Part shown: positions 9,161 through 19,201 of the stretch, piece after piece
Layout of the letters: each line of letters begins with the position of its first letter
How positions within the stretch are numbered: the first letter of the stretch is position 1
Assembly: GCA_963746885.1 (NCBI GenBank)
Contig: CAVVDM010000003.1
Coordinates: forward strand, 248,001-312,000
Source: DATARH01 sp963746885
GTDB lineage: Bacteria; Pseudomonadota; Alphaproteobacteria; ATCC43930; CGMCC-115725
Length of the DNA: 64,000 nt
Direction of reading: 5' to 3'
Notes under the pieces: model-generated
Told to the model about the DNA's origin: nothing
What the model saw: only the letters and a program-made list of their open reading frames with translations
Databases searched by the model: none
Translations under genes and position numbers: made by a program

Positions 9161-9736
9161 CTACCGACCCCTGCCCTTCTTGAACCAGCCCCCGATGGCC
9201 GTCGCGAAAATCTGCCAGATGATCCGAAACAGCGGGATGTCTCGGGCCGGTGCCGTTGCGGCGGGCGCGGGCGCGTCCGCCCGCATATCGGCCGCGAGCG
9301 CTTCGGCGAATTGATCGACGAGTTGCTGCGCCACCGCGGCGACCATCGCCGTGGCCCGGCCGTATTGTGCGACGGTGCCGGACAAAATGAGGCTGGTTTC
9401 GAGATCGACCCGCGTCCCGGTGCCGACGGGCACCAGCGTGCAGACCACCGAAGCTTGCGCGGCGCCGCGACCCTTGGTTTCGGCTCCGCTCGCCGCGATC
9501 ACTGCGCGGTGCGCCACCGCATCCAGCGTCTCCAGCCGCATCGTGCCCGCGAAGCCGAGCGCGACCGGCCCGAGCGTTACTCCGATGCGGCCCTTGTAGG
9601 TGTGGTCGTCGATCACCTCGGTCAGCTCGGCACCGGGAACGCATGGAGCGATGCGTCTGATGTCGGTCAGCGTCCCCCAGGCACGCTCGATCGGCGCCTC
9701 GATCGTGAACATATTGTGCAGCGGGGTGCCGGCCAT
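9161..9736 (-). CDS. coxG: CoxG-like SRPBCC-domain protein (CO dehydrogenase subunit G family)
   Basis: A 191-residue protein with a START/SRPBCC-fold CoxG domain (residues about 1-145: FTIEAPIERAWGTLTDI at the front, AQYGRATAMVAAVAQQLVDQF near the end), then an Ala/Pro-rich linker and a hydrophobic-basic tail (IWQIFATAIGGWFKKGRGR). In Oligotropha, CoxG helps recruit the molybdenum hydroxylase to the membrane; the tail here would suit that. It starts 22 bases after the coxL stop, so it belongs to the same operon. It supports the operon being a working Mo-hydroxylase system. Confidence 0.85.
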   Translation of the reverse strand: MAGTPLHNMFTIEAPIERAWGTLTDIRRIAPCVPGAELTEVIDDHTYKGRIGVTLGPVALGFAGTMRLETLDAVAHRAVIAASGAETKGRGAAQASVVCTLVPVGTGTRVDLETSLILSGTVAQYGRATAMVAAVAQQLVDQFAEALAADMRADAPAPAATAPARDIPLFRIIWQIFATAIGGWFKKGRGR

Positions 9737-9758
9737 GTTGTTGCGGTCGCTGGCGCGA

Positions 9759-12104
9759 TCAGCTTGTGCGGCCGCGCGCCGCCTCGCCCAGCAGCTCGAC
9801 GATGCGTTCGGGCGTGATCGGCGCCTCAGCGATCCACACGCCGAACGGCTTCAGGGCGTCGTCGACGGCGTTGACGATGGCCGCGATCGCCGGGTTGGTG
9901 CCGGCTTCGCCGGCGCCCTTGACGCCGAGCGGGTTGAGCGGCGACGGCGTCTCCATGTGATGCAGGTCGATGTTCGGCACGTCGGTGGCGAGCGGCAGCA
10001 GGTATTCGCCGAAATTGGTGCTGAGCGGCTGGCCGTTATCGTCGTAGACCATTCGCTCCAACAGCGCGTTGCCGATGCCGTGCGCGACGCCGCCCTCGAC
10101 CTGACCCTTGACGACGAGCGGGTTGATGACCCGGCCGCAATCGTGAAACACGATGTAGCGCAGGATTGTCACCTGGCCGGTCTCGATGTCGACCTCTACC
10201 TCGGCGACATGCGTGCCGTTCGAATAGGTCGATTGCTCGGGCGTGAAATACGCGGTGTGTTCGAGCCCGGGCGCAAGCCCGCCCTGCGTCGCGATGCCCG
10301 GCACGCCGATCGCCCGCACCGCGATCTCGCGAAAGCTGCGGCGCATCTGCGGAACGCCGCGGATTTCGGCATGGCCGTCGCGCAATTCGAGATCGTCCGG
10401 CGCGACCTCCATCATCGAGGCGGCGAAGCGCTTGATCTTGTCGGCGACCTCGATCGACGCGAGATGCACCGACGAGCCGGCATTGACCGCGGAACGCGCC
10501 GCAAAGGTGCCCATGCCGAGCGCGATGTCGGCCGTATCGGCAGTGACGATCGTCACATCGTCGATACCGACGCCCAATTGGTCGGCAGCGATCTGCGCGA
10601 AGGTCGTCTTGTGCGACTGCCCCTGCGGTGTGGCGCCGGTATAGACGGTAACCTTGCCGGTGCGCGCGACGCGCACCGTGGCGCCTTCGTAAGGGCCGAG
10701 GCCGGTGCCCTCGACGACGTTGCTGATGCCGATCCCGAGATAGCGCCCGGCCTCGCGCGCTGCATCCTGCCGGCGGCGGAACCCGTCGTAATCGGCCGCC
10801 TTCAGCGCGCCTTCCTGACAGGCCGGGTAGTCGCCACTATCGTAGATCAGCGGCTTTCCGTCGCGAAAGATGATGCCGACATTGTAGGGCATCTGCTCGG
10901 GCTTGATGAAATTGCGCCGGCGCACCTCGGCAGGGTCGAGTTGCAGCGCCCGCGCCACCCGGTCCATCAGCCGTTCCATGACAAAAATGCCCTGCGGCCT
11001 TCCGGCGCCGCGCACCGGCGAGCAGGCCGGCTTGTTGGTCATCACGTCGATGACGTCCATGCGAAACGCCGGCACGACATAGGGGCCGGGGACGGTGCTC
11101 GCGGCGATCCACGGCAGGACGATACCGGAGGGCATGTAGGCGCCCTGCTCGTGGATCAGCCGGCCGCGGATGCCGAGAATCCCGGCGGCATCATCGACCG
11201 CGATTTCCATGTCCCAGTACTGGTCGCGCTCCATGTTCGTCGCGAGGAAGTTCTCGCGCCGGTCCTCGATCCATTTGACCGGCCGGCCGAGCAGCCGGGC
11301 GCAGGCGAGCACCGCCGGGTATTCCGGGTACATCGCGCCCTTGGGGCCGAAACCGCCGCCGACATCGGGCGTGATCACGCGGATCTGATGCTCGCCGACA
11401 TCGAACAGGTCGAGGAGGCCTTCCTTGATCCGGTGCGGCCCTTGCGAGCTGACATGCAGCGTGTAGGAATCGGTCTCGGCCGCGTATTGCGCGACGGCAC
11501 CGCGGCACTCCATGAAGAAAGCGCCGCCGCGATGCAGGTAGAAGCTTTCGCGGAAGACATGCGCCGCCGCCGCGAAGGCGGCATCGACATCGCCGTGCGC
11601 CAGCGGCAGCCGCGCGGCGATGTTGGACGGGCTGCCGAGATGGACGAGCGCGCTGTCCGGCGCGATCGCGGCGCGGCAGTCGGTCACCACGGGCAATGGC
11701 TCGTAATCGACCATGACCAGCGCCGCACCGTCCTCGGCGCTGTAGCGGCTGTCGGCGACCACGATTGCGATGGGCTCGCCGACAAAGCACACCTCCTCGC
11801 GCGCCAGCGTCAGCGGCATCAATTGCTGCTGGATGATCGGGTTGGGCATGAAATTGGCCAACGGCCGCGCGCGCAGCGAGTCCGGCAGATCGGCGTTGGT
11901 AAAGACCGCCGCGACGCCCGGCACGGCCCGTGCCGCCGCGCTGTCGATCGCACCGACCCTTGCATGCGCAAAGGGGCTGCGGACAAACGCAGCATGCAAC
12001 AGGCCCGGCAGATGGATGTCGTCGAGGAAGCGGCCGCTGCCGGTCAGGAACGCCGGGTCCTCCTTGCGCTTGACGGCGGCGCCGAACCATTTCGCCTCGG
12101 CCAT
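9759..12104 (-). CDS. Molybdenum hydroxylase large subunit (CoxL/XdhA-like, form II)
   Basis: A 781-residue large subunit of the xanthine oxidase/CO dehydrogenase family that holds the molybdopterin cytosine dinucleotide cofactor. It begins KWFGAAVKRKEDPAFLTG and has GGGFGPKG and the cofactor-binding segments of the family; the end has VKGAGEAGTNPA, holding the conserved catalytic Glu. The active-site loop around residue 360 reads PVRGAGRP, not the AYRCSFR of true (form I) CO dehydrogenases, so a CO-oxidising role is unlikely. It probably hydroxylates an aldehyde or N-heteroaromatic. The start overlaps the coxS stop by one base (TGATG). It lies in the order M-S-L-G behind a branched-chain type ABC transporter. 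Confidence 0.9.
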   Translation of the reverse strand: MAEAKWFGAAVKRKEDPAFLTGSGRFLDDIHLPGLLHAAFVRSPFAHARVGAIDSAAARAVPGVAAVFTNADLPDSLRARPLANFMPNPIIQQQLMPLTLAREEVCFVGEPIAIVVADSRYSAEDGAALVMVDYEPLPVVTDCRAAIAPDSALVHLGSPSNIAARLPLAHGDVDAAFAAAAHVFRESFYLHRGGAFFMECRGAVAQYAAETDSYTLHVSSQGPHRIKEGLLDLFDVGEHQIRVITPDVGGGFGPKGAMYPEYPAVLACARLLGRPVKWIEDRRENFLATNMERDQYWDMEIAVDDAAGILGIRGRLIHEQGAYMPSGIVLPWIAASTVPGPYVVPAFRMDVIDVMTNKPACSPVRGAGRPQGIFVMERLMDRVARALQLDPAEVRRRNFIKPEQMPYNVGIIFRDGKPLIYDSGDYPACQEGALKAADYDGFRRRQDAAREAGRYLGIGISNVVEGTGLGPYEGATVRVARTGKVTVYTGATPQGQSHKTTFAQIAADQLGVGIDDVTIVTADTADIALGMGTFAARSAVNAGSSVHLASIEVADKIKRFAASMMEVAPDDLELRDGHAEIRGVPQMRRSFREIAVRAIGVPGIATQGGLAPGLEHTAYFTPEQSTYSNGTHVAEVEVDIETGQVTILRYIVFHDCGRVINPLVVKGQVEGGVAHGIGNALLERMVYDDNGQPLSTNFGEYLLPLATDVPNIDLHHMETPSPLNPLGVKGAGEAGTNPAIAAIVNAVDDALKPFGVWIAEAPITPERIVELLGEAARGRTS

Positions 12105-12598
12105 CAGCCCCGCTCCCTTTCTTCGCGCAGGCGCCGTGCGGCGAGCAGCACGGCCTCGACGATCGCCTGATAGCCGGTGCAGCGGCAGATGTAGCCCGAG
12201 ATCGCCTCGCGCACCTCCGGCTCGCTCGGCTCGGGATTTGCGGCAAGCAATTCCGTCAGGGTCATCAGCATGCCCGGCGTGCAGAAGCCGCATTGCAGCC
12301 CGCCCTTTTCCCAGAAGGCGTGCTGCAGCGGGTTGAGCTCTTTGCCGGGACCCGCCAGCCCCTCGACCGTCGTCACGTCGTGCCCGTTCGCCTGCACCGC
12401 CAGCATCAGGCACGAGCGGGCCGAAAGCCCGTCGACCAGCACGGTGCAGGCGCCGCACACGCCATGCTCGCAGCCAATATGAGTGCCCGTAAGGCCAAGC
12501 TCGTGGCGCAAGAAATCGACGAGGGTCAGCCGCGTCTCGACGGTGCGCTCGTGGCGCGCGCCGTTGACGGTGAGAGCGATCCGCCTGGTGTCGGTCAA
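12104..12598 (-). CDS. Molybdenum hydroxylase small [2Fe-2S] subunit (CoxS-like)
   Basis: A 164-residue electron-transfer subunit with two [2Fe-2S] clusters. The plant-ferredoxin type cluster is bound by GCEHGVCGACTVLVDG plus a later Cys (RSCLML), and the helical-domain cluster by CGFCTPGM and CRCTGYQ. The chosen start is TTG at 12598, inside a TTGA overlap with the coxM stop; GGGGG lies upstream and there is no ATG in frame that keeps the first strand (RIALTVNGARHERTVE). It passes electrons from the Mo centre in CoxL to FAD in CoxM. Confidence 0.92.
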   Translation of the reverse strand: MTDTRRIALTVNGARHERTVETRLTLVDFLRHELGLTGTHIGCEHGVCGACTVLVDGLSARSCLMLAVQANGHDVTTVEGLAGPGKELNPLQHAFWEKGGLQCGFCTPGMLMTLTELLAANPEPSEPEVREAISGYICRCTGYQAIVEAVLLAARRLREERERG

Positions 12599-13470
12599 GA
12601 AACACCCCCATGCCGGGCGCGGCCAGCGGCCCCTTCGAGCGCGCGGTAAGTCAGAATGCGCGCGAGATGCTGCCGGTAGGCCGCCGAGGCATAGGCGTCG
12701 CCGATCGCTTCGATCGCCTCCGCCGCTGCCGCTGCGGCGCGGCGGGTTTCGTGCGACGGCGCATGCCCCACCAGTGCCCGCTCGATCGCGTGCGGCCGCT
12801 GCGGCAACGGCCCGAGGCCGGAGATCGCCAGCGCCGCGCGGGTGATCGTCCCGTCGGCGGCAAGCGCGACCAGCGCGCCGACCGCGGCGATCGCGAAGTC
12901 GCCATGGCGCCGCGACACCTCGACAAAGGCAGAGCCGTGGTCGGGCGGCCAGGTCTTGAAGGTAATTCCGGCGAGCAGCTCGTGCGGCGCCAGCGCCGTC
13001 GTCATATAGCCGAGCGCGAAATCGGCAAAGGCGAGGTCGCGCGCGCCGTTGCTCGAACGAACATGGAACACGGCGTCGTGCAGCGCGGCGAGGTTGACGA
13101 GTTCCGCCACCGGATCGAGGTGGCACAGCGAGCCGCCGACCGTCCCGCGGTTGCGCGTCTGGCGGTGCCCGACCTCGCCCAACGCCTCGTGCAAGATCGG
13201 CATAGCCGCCCGGACTTCGGCGGAAAATTCGACCTCGCGCTGGCGGGTCATCGCGCCGATCCACAGACCGTCGCCGCTCACCCGGATGCCCGCCAATTCG
13301 CCGACATTGTTCAGATCGACGAGATGATCGGGCGTCGCCAGCCGGAAATTCATCATCGGCATCAGCGACTGGCCGCCGGCCAGCGGCCGCGCATTGTCGA
13401 ACCGCGCCAGCAGATCCGCCGCTTCCGCAAGGGTGGCGGGATCGTGATAGGTAAAGGGCGCCGGCTTCAC
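12595..13470 (-). CDS. Molybdenum hydroxylase FAD-binding medium subunit (CoxM-like)
   Basis: A 291-residue FAD subunit. It shows the vanillyl-alcohol-oxidase type FAD motifs of the family: PLAGGQSLMPMMNFR and the second loop RNRGTVGGSLCHLDPVAE. GTG at 13470 is chosen because AGGGGAC lies just upstream and the protein then begins KPAPFTYHDPATLAEAA, as family members do. The gene is 172 bases after livF, the only sizeable gap within the operon, so an internal promoter there is possible. It overlaps coxS by four bases. Confidence 0.92.
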   Translation of the reverse strand: MKPAPFTYHDPATLAEAADLLARFDNARPLAGGQSLMPMMNFRLATPDHLVDLNNVGELAGIRVSGDGLWIGAMTRQREVEFSAEVRAAMPILHEALGEVGHRQTRNRGTVGGSLCHLDPVAELVNLAALHDAVFHVRSSNGARDLAFADFALGYMTTALAPHELLAGITFKTWPPDHGSAFVEVSRRHGDFAIAAVGALVALAADGTITRAALAISGLGPLPQRPHAIERALVGHAPSHETRRAAAAAAEAIEAIGDAYASAAYRQHLARILTYRALEGAAGRARHGGVS

Positions 13471-13642
13471 CGCCCCGGTCCCCTTCGCCTGTGTCGCCGC
13501 ATCGCGCGTCCCCGCCGTATCAGTCCAAGCGTCTCGGCCGCCCGCTGCTCCGCAGGCTCTCATGCCATAAAGACTCTGAGACCGAGGCCGTGAGCGGTCA
13601 ACGTGATCTTGCGGCCGGCTCCAGCCGGCCGCGCTAGCCAGA

Positions 13643-14370
<728 letters not shown>

Positions 14371-14374
<4 letters not shown>

Positions 14375-15120
14375 GCCGCCTGTCCCAGATAGGCGGTCTG
14401 AACCGTCTCGTTGGCCGCAATTTCGGACGGCGTGCCTTCGGCCAGCAGCGCGCCCTCGGCGAGCACCATGATGCGGTCTGCCAGATGGAACACCACGCGC
14501 ATGTCGTGTTCGATCAGCACGATGGTCAGCCCGTACTCCTTGTGCAGCCGCCGGATCAGCTGGGCGATGTCATAGGTTTCCCGCTCACCCATTCCGGCGG
14601 TCGGCTCATCGAGCAGCAAGAGGCGCGGCTTCAGCGCCAATGCCATCATGATCTCGGTAGCGCGCTGGTCACCATGCGACAGCTCGCCGACCAGCCGGTC
14701 GCCGCGGTCGCCGAGCCCGCCCATGTCCAAGAGCTCGGTGACGCGGGCCCGCACCTCGCCGTCGGCGTCCCGCGACAGCCATGGCCGCAGCCGGTAGCCG
14801 GCGGCCACCTCGACGGCGATACGCAAATTCTCGCGCGTCGTCAGTTCAGGGAAAACCTCGGTGATCTGGAAGGTGCGGGCGATGCCGCGCCACACCCGCC
14901 GCGCCGGCAACAGCCGTGTGATATCGTCGCCGTCGAACAGGATGCGACCGGACGAGGGGGTCAGGAACCCGCTTATCAGATTGAAAAAAGTCGTCTTGCC
15001 GGCGCCGTTGGGGCCGATCACGGCGCGAAACTCGCCGGGCTCGACGGCCATCGAAACGCCGTCGACGGCGACCAGATCGCCGAATTTCTTCGACACGTTT
15101 TCGACTTGCAGCAGGGTCAC
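14371..15120 (-). CDS. livG: Branched-chain amino-acid type ABC transporter ATPase LivG
   Basis: A 249-residue ATPase with Walker A GPNGAGKTT, signature LSHGDQRATEIMMAL, Walker B LLLLDEPTAGM and H-loop LIEHDMRVV, the usual LivG set. The start is GTG at 15120, within a GTGA overlap with the livM stop; an upstream extension of the same frame runs antiparallel to nothing conserved and is rejected. Co-translated with livM and livF. Confidence 0.93.
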
Positions 15121-16067
15121 GACGGGCTTCTTCGTCGGACGATGCCGAGCACGCCGCGCGGAAAGAACAGCACGACCAGCACAAAGAAAACCCCGATCAC
15201 CGACATCCAGTTCTGCGTCTGGCTCGACACGTAATCCTGCAACACCACGAAGATGGCGGCGCCGATCAACGGGCCCCAGAAGCTGCGCATGCCACCCAAT
15301 ACCGCCATGATGACAAAGTCGCCCGACTGGTCCCAGCGCAGATCGTGCGGATCGGCGAAGTTGTTGAGGAGCGCGTAGAGCGTGCCGGCGAGGCCGACGA
15401 AGGTGCAGGAGATCACCCACGACAGCCAGATGTGGCGATCTACCGGGATGCCAAGGAAGCGGGCGCGGCGTTCGTTCTCGCGGATCGCCAGCAGGGTGCG
15501 GCCGAACGGCGAGCGCAATAGCGCCGCCATGATGCCGACCGCGATCGCAAAGGACGCCAGCACCAGATAATAGAACGCCCTCTCGTTGTGGACGATGTCC
15601 AACGTGCCGACGCCAAAATCGATCGGCAGACGCTGCCAGCCGGATAGCCCGTCATCGCCGCCGGTGACATTGTTCCAGCGATAGGCGATGAAATAGAACA
15701 CCTGCCCGAAGGCGATCGTCACCATCGCGAAATAGATGCCGCGCAGGCGCACGATCAGCGCCCCGATCACGGCTGCCGCGGCGATTGCCGCCAGCACGCC
15801 CACCGCCATGCCGGCAAGCGTGCTCGCCACCAGATATTTGATCGTCAGGCCGGTGCCGTAGACGCCGAGGCCGAAATAGGCGGCATGGCCAAACGACAGG
15901 ACGCCGGTATAGCCCAACAGGAAGTTCAAGGACATCGCCGCCAGCGCCAGGATCACGACGCGGCTGCCGAGTTGCGTATAGCCGCCCACCGCGCTGAGCC
16001 AGAACGGCATCGTCAGCAGCAGCAGCCAGACGATCGCATCGGCGGCGCGCTTGTCGAGGCGCCCCAT
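15117..16067 (-). CDS. livM: Branched-chain amino-acid type ABC transporter permease LivM
   Basis: A 316-residue integral membrane subunit with about eight to ten hydrophobic helices. LivM marks are LNFLLGYTGVLSFGHAAYFG early, the RLRGIYFAMVTIAFGQ loop, and LLAIRENERRARFLGI before the last helices. The start ATG at 16067 overlaps the livH stop (TGATG). Together with LivH it forms the transmembrane channel of the importer. Confidence 0.93.
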   Translation of the reverse strand: MGRLDKRAADAIVWLLLLTMPFWLSAVGGYTQLGSRVVILALAAMSLNFLLGYTGVLSFGHAAYFGLGVYGTGLTIKYLVASTLAGMAVGVLAAIAAAAVIGALIVRLRGIYFAMVTIAFGQVFYFIAYRWNNVTGGDDGLSGWQRLPIDFGVGTLDIVHNERAFYYLVLASFAIAVGIMAALLRSPFGRTLLAIRENERRARFLGIPVDRHIWLSWVISCTFVGLAGTLYALLNNFADPHDLRWDQSGDFVIMAVLGGMRSFWGPLIGAAIFVVLQDYVSSQTQNWMSVIGVFFVLVVLFFPRGVLGIVRRRSPS

Positions 16068-16933
16068 CAGAAGCGGCCCTCTTCGCCCAACAGCCCGCGC
16101 GGTCGCACCAGCAGGACGAGGCCCATCAACACGTAGATGACCGCCTCGCTCGCCGACGGGAAGAATACGCTGGTGACCCCGGAGGCGACGCCAATCAACA
16201 ACCCGCCCAAGAGTGTGCCGGGCAGGCTGCCGAGGCCGCCGATGATGATCGCGACAAAGCTCGGCATAATCAGGTCGCTGCCGATCGTCGGCTGCAATCC
16301 CAGCATACCGGCGGCCAACACGCCGGCGAGGCCGGCCAGGTAGATGCCGAGCCCGAAATTCAGGCTGCGCAGCACGCGCACGTTGACGCCGAGCACCGCG
16401 ACCGTCTCGAGATCGAGCGTTCCGGCGCGGATCCGCATGCCGAGGCGGGTGCGGTTGAGGATCAGGAACAACGCCCCCACCGTGACGGTGACCAAGAGGA
16501 CCATGAACAGTCGATAGCCGGTCAGAAAGAAGAATTGACCGCTGAGCGGGCTCGCCAGCCATCCGGGGATCGAGAATGGCAGCGTCGCCGGTCCCCAGAT
16601 AAAGCGCGTGCCGTCTTCGAGGATGAAGGCCAGCCCGAAGGTCAAGAGCAGGCTGTAGAGCGGATCGCGGCCGTAAAGCCGGCGGATCAGCACCCGCTCG
16701 ATGACAAGGCCGAGCGCCGCGGTCAGCAAGGGCGACACCACGAGCGCACCCCAGAAGCCGATATAGGGGATCAGCGTATAGGCGAGATAAGCGCCGACTG
16801 CGAGAAACCCGCCATGGGCAAAGTTGATGACGCCGGACAGGTTGAGAATGAGCGACAGGCCGAGCGCCATCAGCGCGTAGAACGCGCCGATGATCAAGCC
16901 GTTGAAGACGTTGTACAGAAGGAGCTGGGTCAT
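16067..16933 (-). CDS. livH: Branched-chain amino-acid type ABC transporter permease LivH
   Basis: A 288-residue membrane subunit. It shows the LivH pattern ALGLSLILNLSGVINFAHGG near the N-terminus and a late GGLGSLPGTLLGGLLIG loop that contacts the ATPase. It follows livK by about 70 bases that hold a strong hairpin and precedes livM with a one-base overlap. Confidence 0.93.
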   Translation of the reverse strand: MTQLLLYNVFNGLIIGAFYALMALGLSLILNLSGVINFAHGGFLAVGAYLAYTLIPYIGFWGALVVSPLLTAALGLVIERVLIRRLYGRDPLYSLLLTFGLAFILEDGTRFIWGPATLPFSIPGWLASPLSGQFFFLTGYRLFMVLLVTVTVGALFLILNRTRLGMRIRAGTLDLETVAVLGVNVRVLRSLNFGLGIYLAGLAGVLAAGMLGLQPTIGSDLIMPSFVAIIIGGLGSLPGTLLGGLLIGVASGVTSVFFPSASEAVIYVLMGLVLLVRPRGLLGEEGRF

Positions 16934-16965
16934 CGGCGGGGCGGGTCAATCGGTGATGCGGGGAG

Positions 16966-16990
16966 CGGGCGCCGCCGCGTGCGGCGCCCG
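16966..16990 (-). promoter_or_regulatory. Intercistronic hairpin between livK and livH
   Basis: A perfect 10-bp inverted repeat (cgggcgccgc / gcggcgcccg) with a 5-base loop begins 15 bases after the livK stop. There is no T-run, so it is unlikely to stop transcription fully. Hairpins at this place in binding-protein operons are known to protect the binding-protein end of the message, which would raise LivK over the membrane subunits. Confidence 0.55.
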
Positions 16991-17004
16991 GGTCGCGTCG
17001 GGGA

Positions 17005-18267
17005 TCAGGCCGGCCACTTCATCTTGCAGCCGGTCTCGGCGACCGGCAGCGCGGCGTCGACGCCCTTCACCTCCTGATCGACAACGAACAGGTCTTCCGG
17101 GTCGTCCTTGCCCTTCGATACCGCATGCCCGACGTAGAGCGTCGGCATCAGCTGGTTGTCGCCCTGGCGGTAGAACGGCTCGTTGGGCATCAGCGCGACT
17201 TCGGGCGGCAATTTCCAGTTCTGCAGGAACTTCGCCATCTTCTGCGCGTCGAGCGACTTGGTGCCCTCGGCGGCATGCGCGCAGGTCATCACCGCGACGT
17301 AGCCGAACCAATGCCGGGCGGTCGGCACCTTGCCGCCGTTGCGCTTGCGGATCTCGGCGACGAACTCCTTAACATGCGGCACGTTCGGCTGCTTCCAGTA
17401 CCATTCGAACACCCAGGTGCCGATGCGCGCCTCTGGCGGCAGGCCGTTCAGCACCTCCAGCTCCTGCTGCGCCCCGGCAATGTGGAACTTCTTGTCGAGG
17501 CCGAACTGCACCGCCTGCTTCAACGCGTTGACCGCGTCCTGTCCGGCCTGCAGGAAGATGATGACGTCCGGCTTGGCCGCCTGTGCCTTGATCAGGAAGG
17601 ACGAGTAGTCAGTGGTGCCGAGCGGCGTCAGCGAAGCGCCGAGTTCGGTGCCGTTGTTCGCTTTGAGCGCCGCCTCGAACCCCTGTTGCAGGGTATGACC
17701 GAAGGCGTAGTCGGGAGTCAGGAAATAGAATTTCTTGCCGTACTTTTTGAACAGCGTCGCGGCGACGGAATTGGTCTCCATGCGCGTGGTGTTGCACACG
17801 CGGAACACGTTCCAGTGGCAATCGCTGCCGGTCACCGAATCGGTGTGGCCGCCGGTGACGATGTGCAGGATGCCGGCCTGGTTGGTCACCTCGCCGAGCG
17901 CGATCGCCATCGCCGAATTGACGTTGCCGAGGAAGAAATTGACCTTGTCGCGGTCGATCAGCTTGTGTGCCTTCTGTACTGCCGTTCCGGTATCCGCGCT
18001 GGTCGAATCCTCGACCAGGAGCTCTACTTTGCGGCCAAGGATGCCGCCTTTGGCGTTGATCTGATCGACCGCAAAGCTGCACCCGATCTGCTCGTTCTTG
18101 CCGAGTTGGGCGTAGGTGCCGGTCAGCGGATCGTTGAGGCCGATTTTGATGATATCGGCAGCGCGGGCGGAAATGACGAAGGGGGACGCGACTTGGGCGA
18201 CGCCGGCGAGCGCGGCGGCTCGCAACACCGTGCGGCGACCAATGACGAATGGCTTTGATTGCGGCAT
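17005..18267 (-). CDS. livK: ABC transporter substrate-binding protein, LivK type
   Basis: A 420-residue periplasmic binding protein of the Leu/Ile/Val-type family. A Tat-like signal (GRRTVLRAAALAG, ending near ISARA) suggests folded export. The mature part has GLNDPLTGTYAQLGKNE, NAKGGILGRKVELLVEDS and GRNSAM-like segments typical for binding proteins of amides, urea or aromatic acids rather than only leucine. It is the first gene of the nine-gene liv-cox operon. The ligand is the best key to what the Mo hydroxylase oxidises. Confidence 0.9.
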   Translation of the reverse strand: MPQSKPFVIGRRTVLRAAALAGVAQVASPFVISARAADIIKIGLNDPLTGTYAQLGKNEQIGCSFAVDQINAKGGILGRKVELLVEDSTSADTGTAVQKAHKLIDRDKVNFFLGNVNSAMAIALGEVTNQAGILHIVTGGHTDSVTGSDCHWNVFRVCNTTRMETNSVAATLFKKYGKKFYFLTPDYAFGHTLQQGFEAALKANNGTELGASLTPLGTTDYSSFLIKAQAAKPDVIIFLQAGQDAVNALKQAVQFGLDKKFHIAGAQQELEVLNGLPPEARIGTWVFEWYWKQPNVPHVKEFVAEIRKRNGGKVPTARHWFGYVAVMTCAHAAEGTKSLDAQKMAKFLQNWKLPPEVALMPNEPFYRQGDNQLMPTLYVGHAVSKGKDDPEDLFVVDQEVKGVDAALPVAETGCKMKWPA

Positions 18268-18931
18268 TTCTGGATGCTCCTTCCCCGACCGTTTTGTTTC
18301 GCGACGCCAAAGCGCAGCGCGCCCGGCTTAGAGGCTGTTTCAGCTTGATATTCTGTACGTTGTTTCCTCTCCTTTGGCTAGTTGCAATCGCCGCGGGCTT
18401 ATATCTACTCAAGCGTCGCTCAGATTAGAGATCGCACAGAATATTATCGCCGCGATTGACGGGCAATGCGGGGTTTGGGTAACGCGGTCGATCAGGCGGC
18501 GCGGTGCGCAAATGTTTCCAGCGCTCGGTGGGAAAGTCGAAAAGGTAGGTGGAGTCCCGAAATCCTTGGTCAGGCAGGGAACCACCAAGTCGTCCTTGGC
18601 GCCGTATTTGGCAGGGTTGCCGATGCGACGTTCGACCCGGCAACTCAATTCTTGGCGCTGGCAACACCCGGCAGCCGAATATCGGCGACGGGGAAGCGCC
18701 GGTCTGACGCTCGGCGACGCCTGAGACCATTTGGCGCGGCGTTCAAGCATACGACAATCTGATCTTGGTCGATTTTGTCACGGCGAGCGGCCGGATGCGT
18801 CGCCGCCGGGCGCTTGTCCCAGACTCAGTCGCCATGCCGCCGATGCGGGCACATCGACCAATGCGGTGGTTCGACCGCGGGTCCCGATCCGGGTATCATG
18901 GCCCGACAAGCGGGCCGCGGCGGAGCAGCAG
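18268..18931. other. Intergenic stretch upstream of livK
   Basis: About 660 bases between divergent livK and the small receiver-like gene. It should hold the liv-cox promoter, but I could not pick a convincing -35/-10 pair. Frames in it have no family resemblance. The part at 18340-18440 is AT-richer than its surroundings and is the likeliest place for a promoter. Confidence 0.4.
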
Positions 18932-19183
18932 ATGACCACGACGCTCGACAAGGAGATAGCTCGGCTTCAGCGCGGCCTGCCCGCTGCCTATGCGGAATTT
19001 CGATTGGCCCACGCGCCGGCTACCGGGTCGGGATCGCTTGGCCTGCCGATGGTCAGCGCCTATGGCGACGACGAGCGGAAACGCCATGCCGACGAATTAG
19101 GCGCTGCAGAGTTGCTCACCAGACCAGTCGATTTTGACGCGCTCAAAGCGCAGTTGCGCCAGCTCCCAACCGCCGCCGAATGA
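18932..19183 (+). pseudogene. Truncated response-regulator receiver remnant or small protein
   Basis: An 83-residue frame. Its second half (SAYGDDERKRHADELGAAEL, then LTRPVDFDALKAQLRQLP) matches the C-terminal half of a CheY-like receiver domain, including the conserved Lys position (here LTRP, so Arg replaces the usual Lys). The phospho-acceptor Asp and first three strands are absent; in their place is an unrelated helical segment (LDKEIARLQRGLPAAY). GGAG precedes the ATG at 18932, so it could still be translated. I read it as the tail of a lost two-component regulator; a small stand-alone protein is the alternative. Confidence 0.5.
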
Positions 19184-19201
19184 TCGGACGAGACCGCAGC
19201 C

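Noticed and set aside
9600..12170. A very long open frame on the plus strand opposite coxL, about 856 codons
   Set aside because: It mirrors codon use of coxL on the other strand in GC-rich DNA, is full of Arg/Asp/Gly/Ala with no family pattern, and the minus-strand reading has clear motifs.
9759..13470. A true CO dehydrogenase (form I) operon
   Set aside because: Gene order and CoxG suggest it at first, but the CoxL active-site loop reads PVRGAGRP and not the form I AYRCSFR, so carbon monoxide as substrate is not supported.
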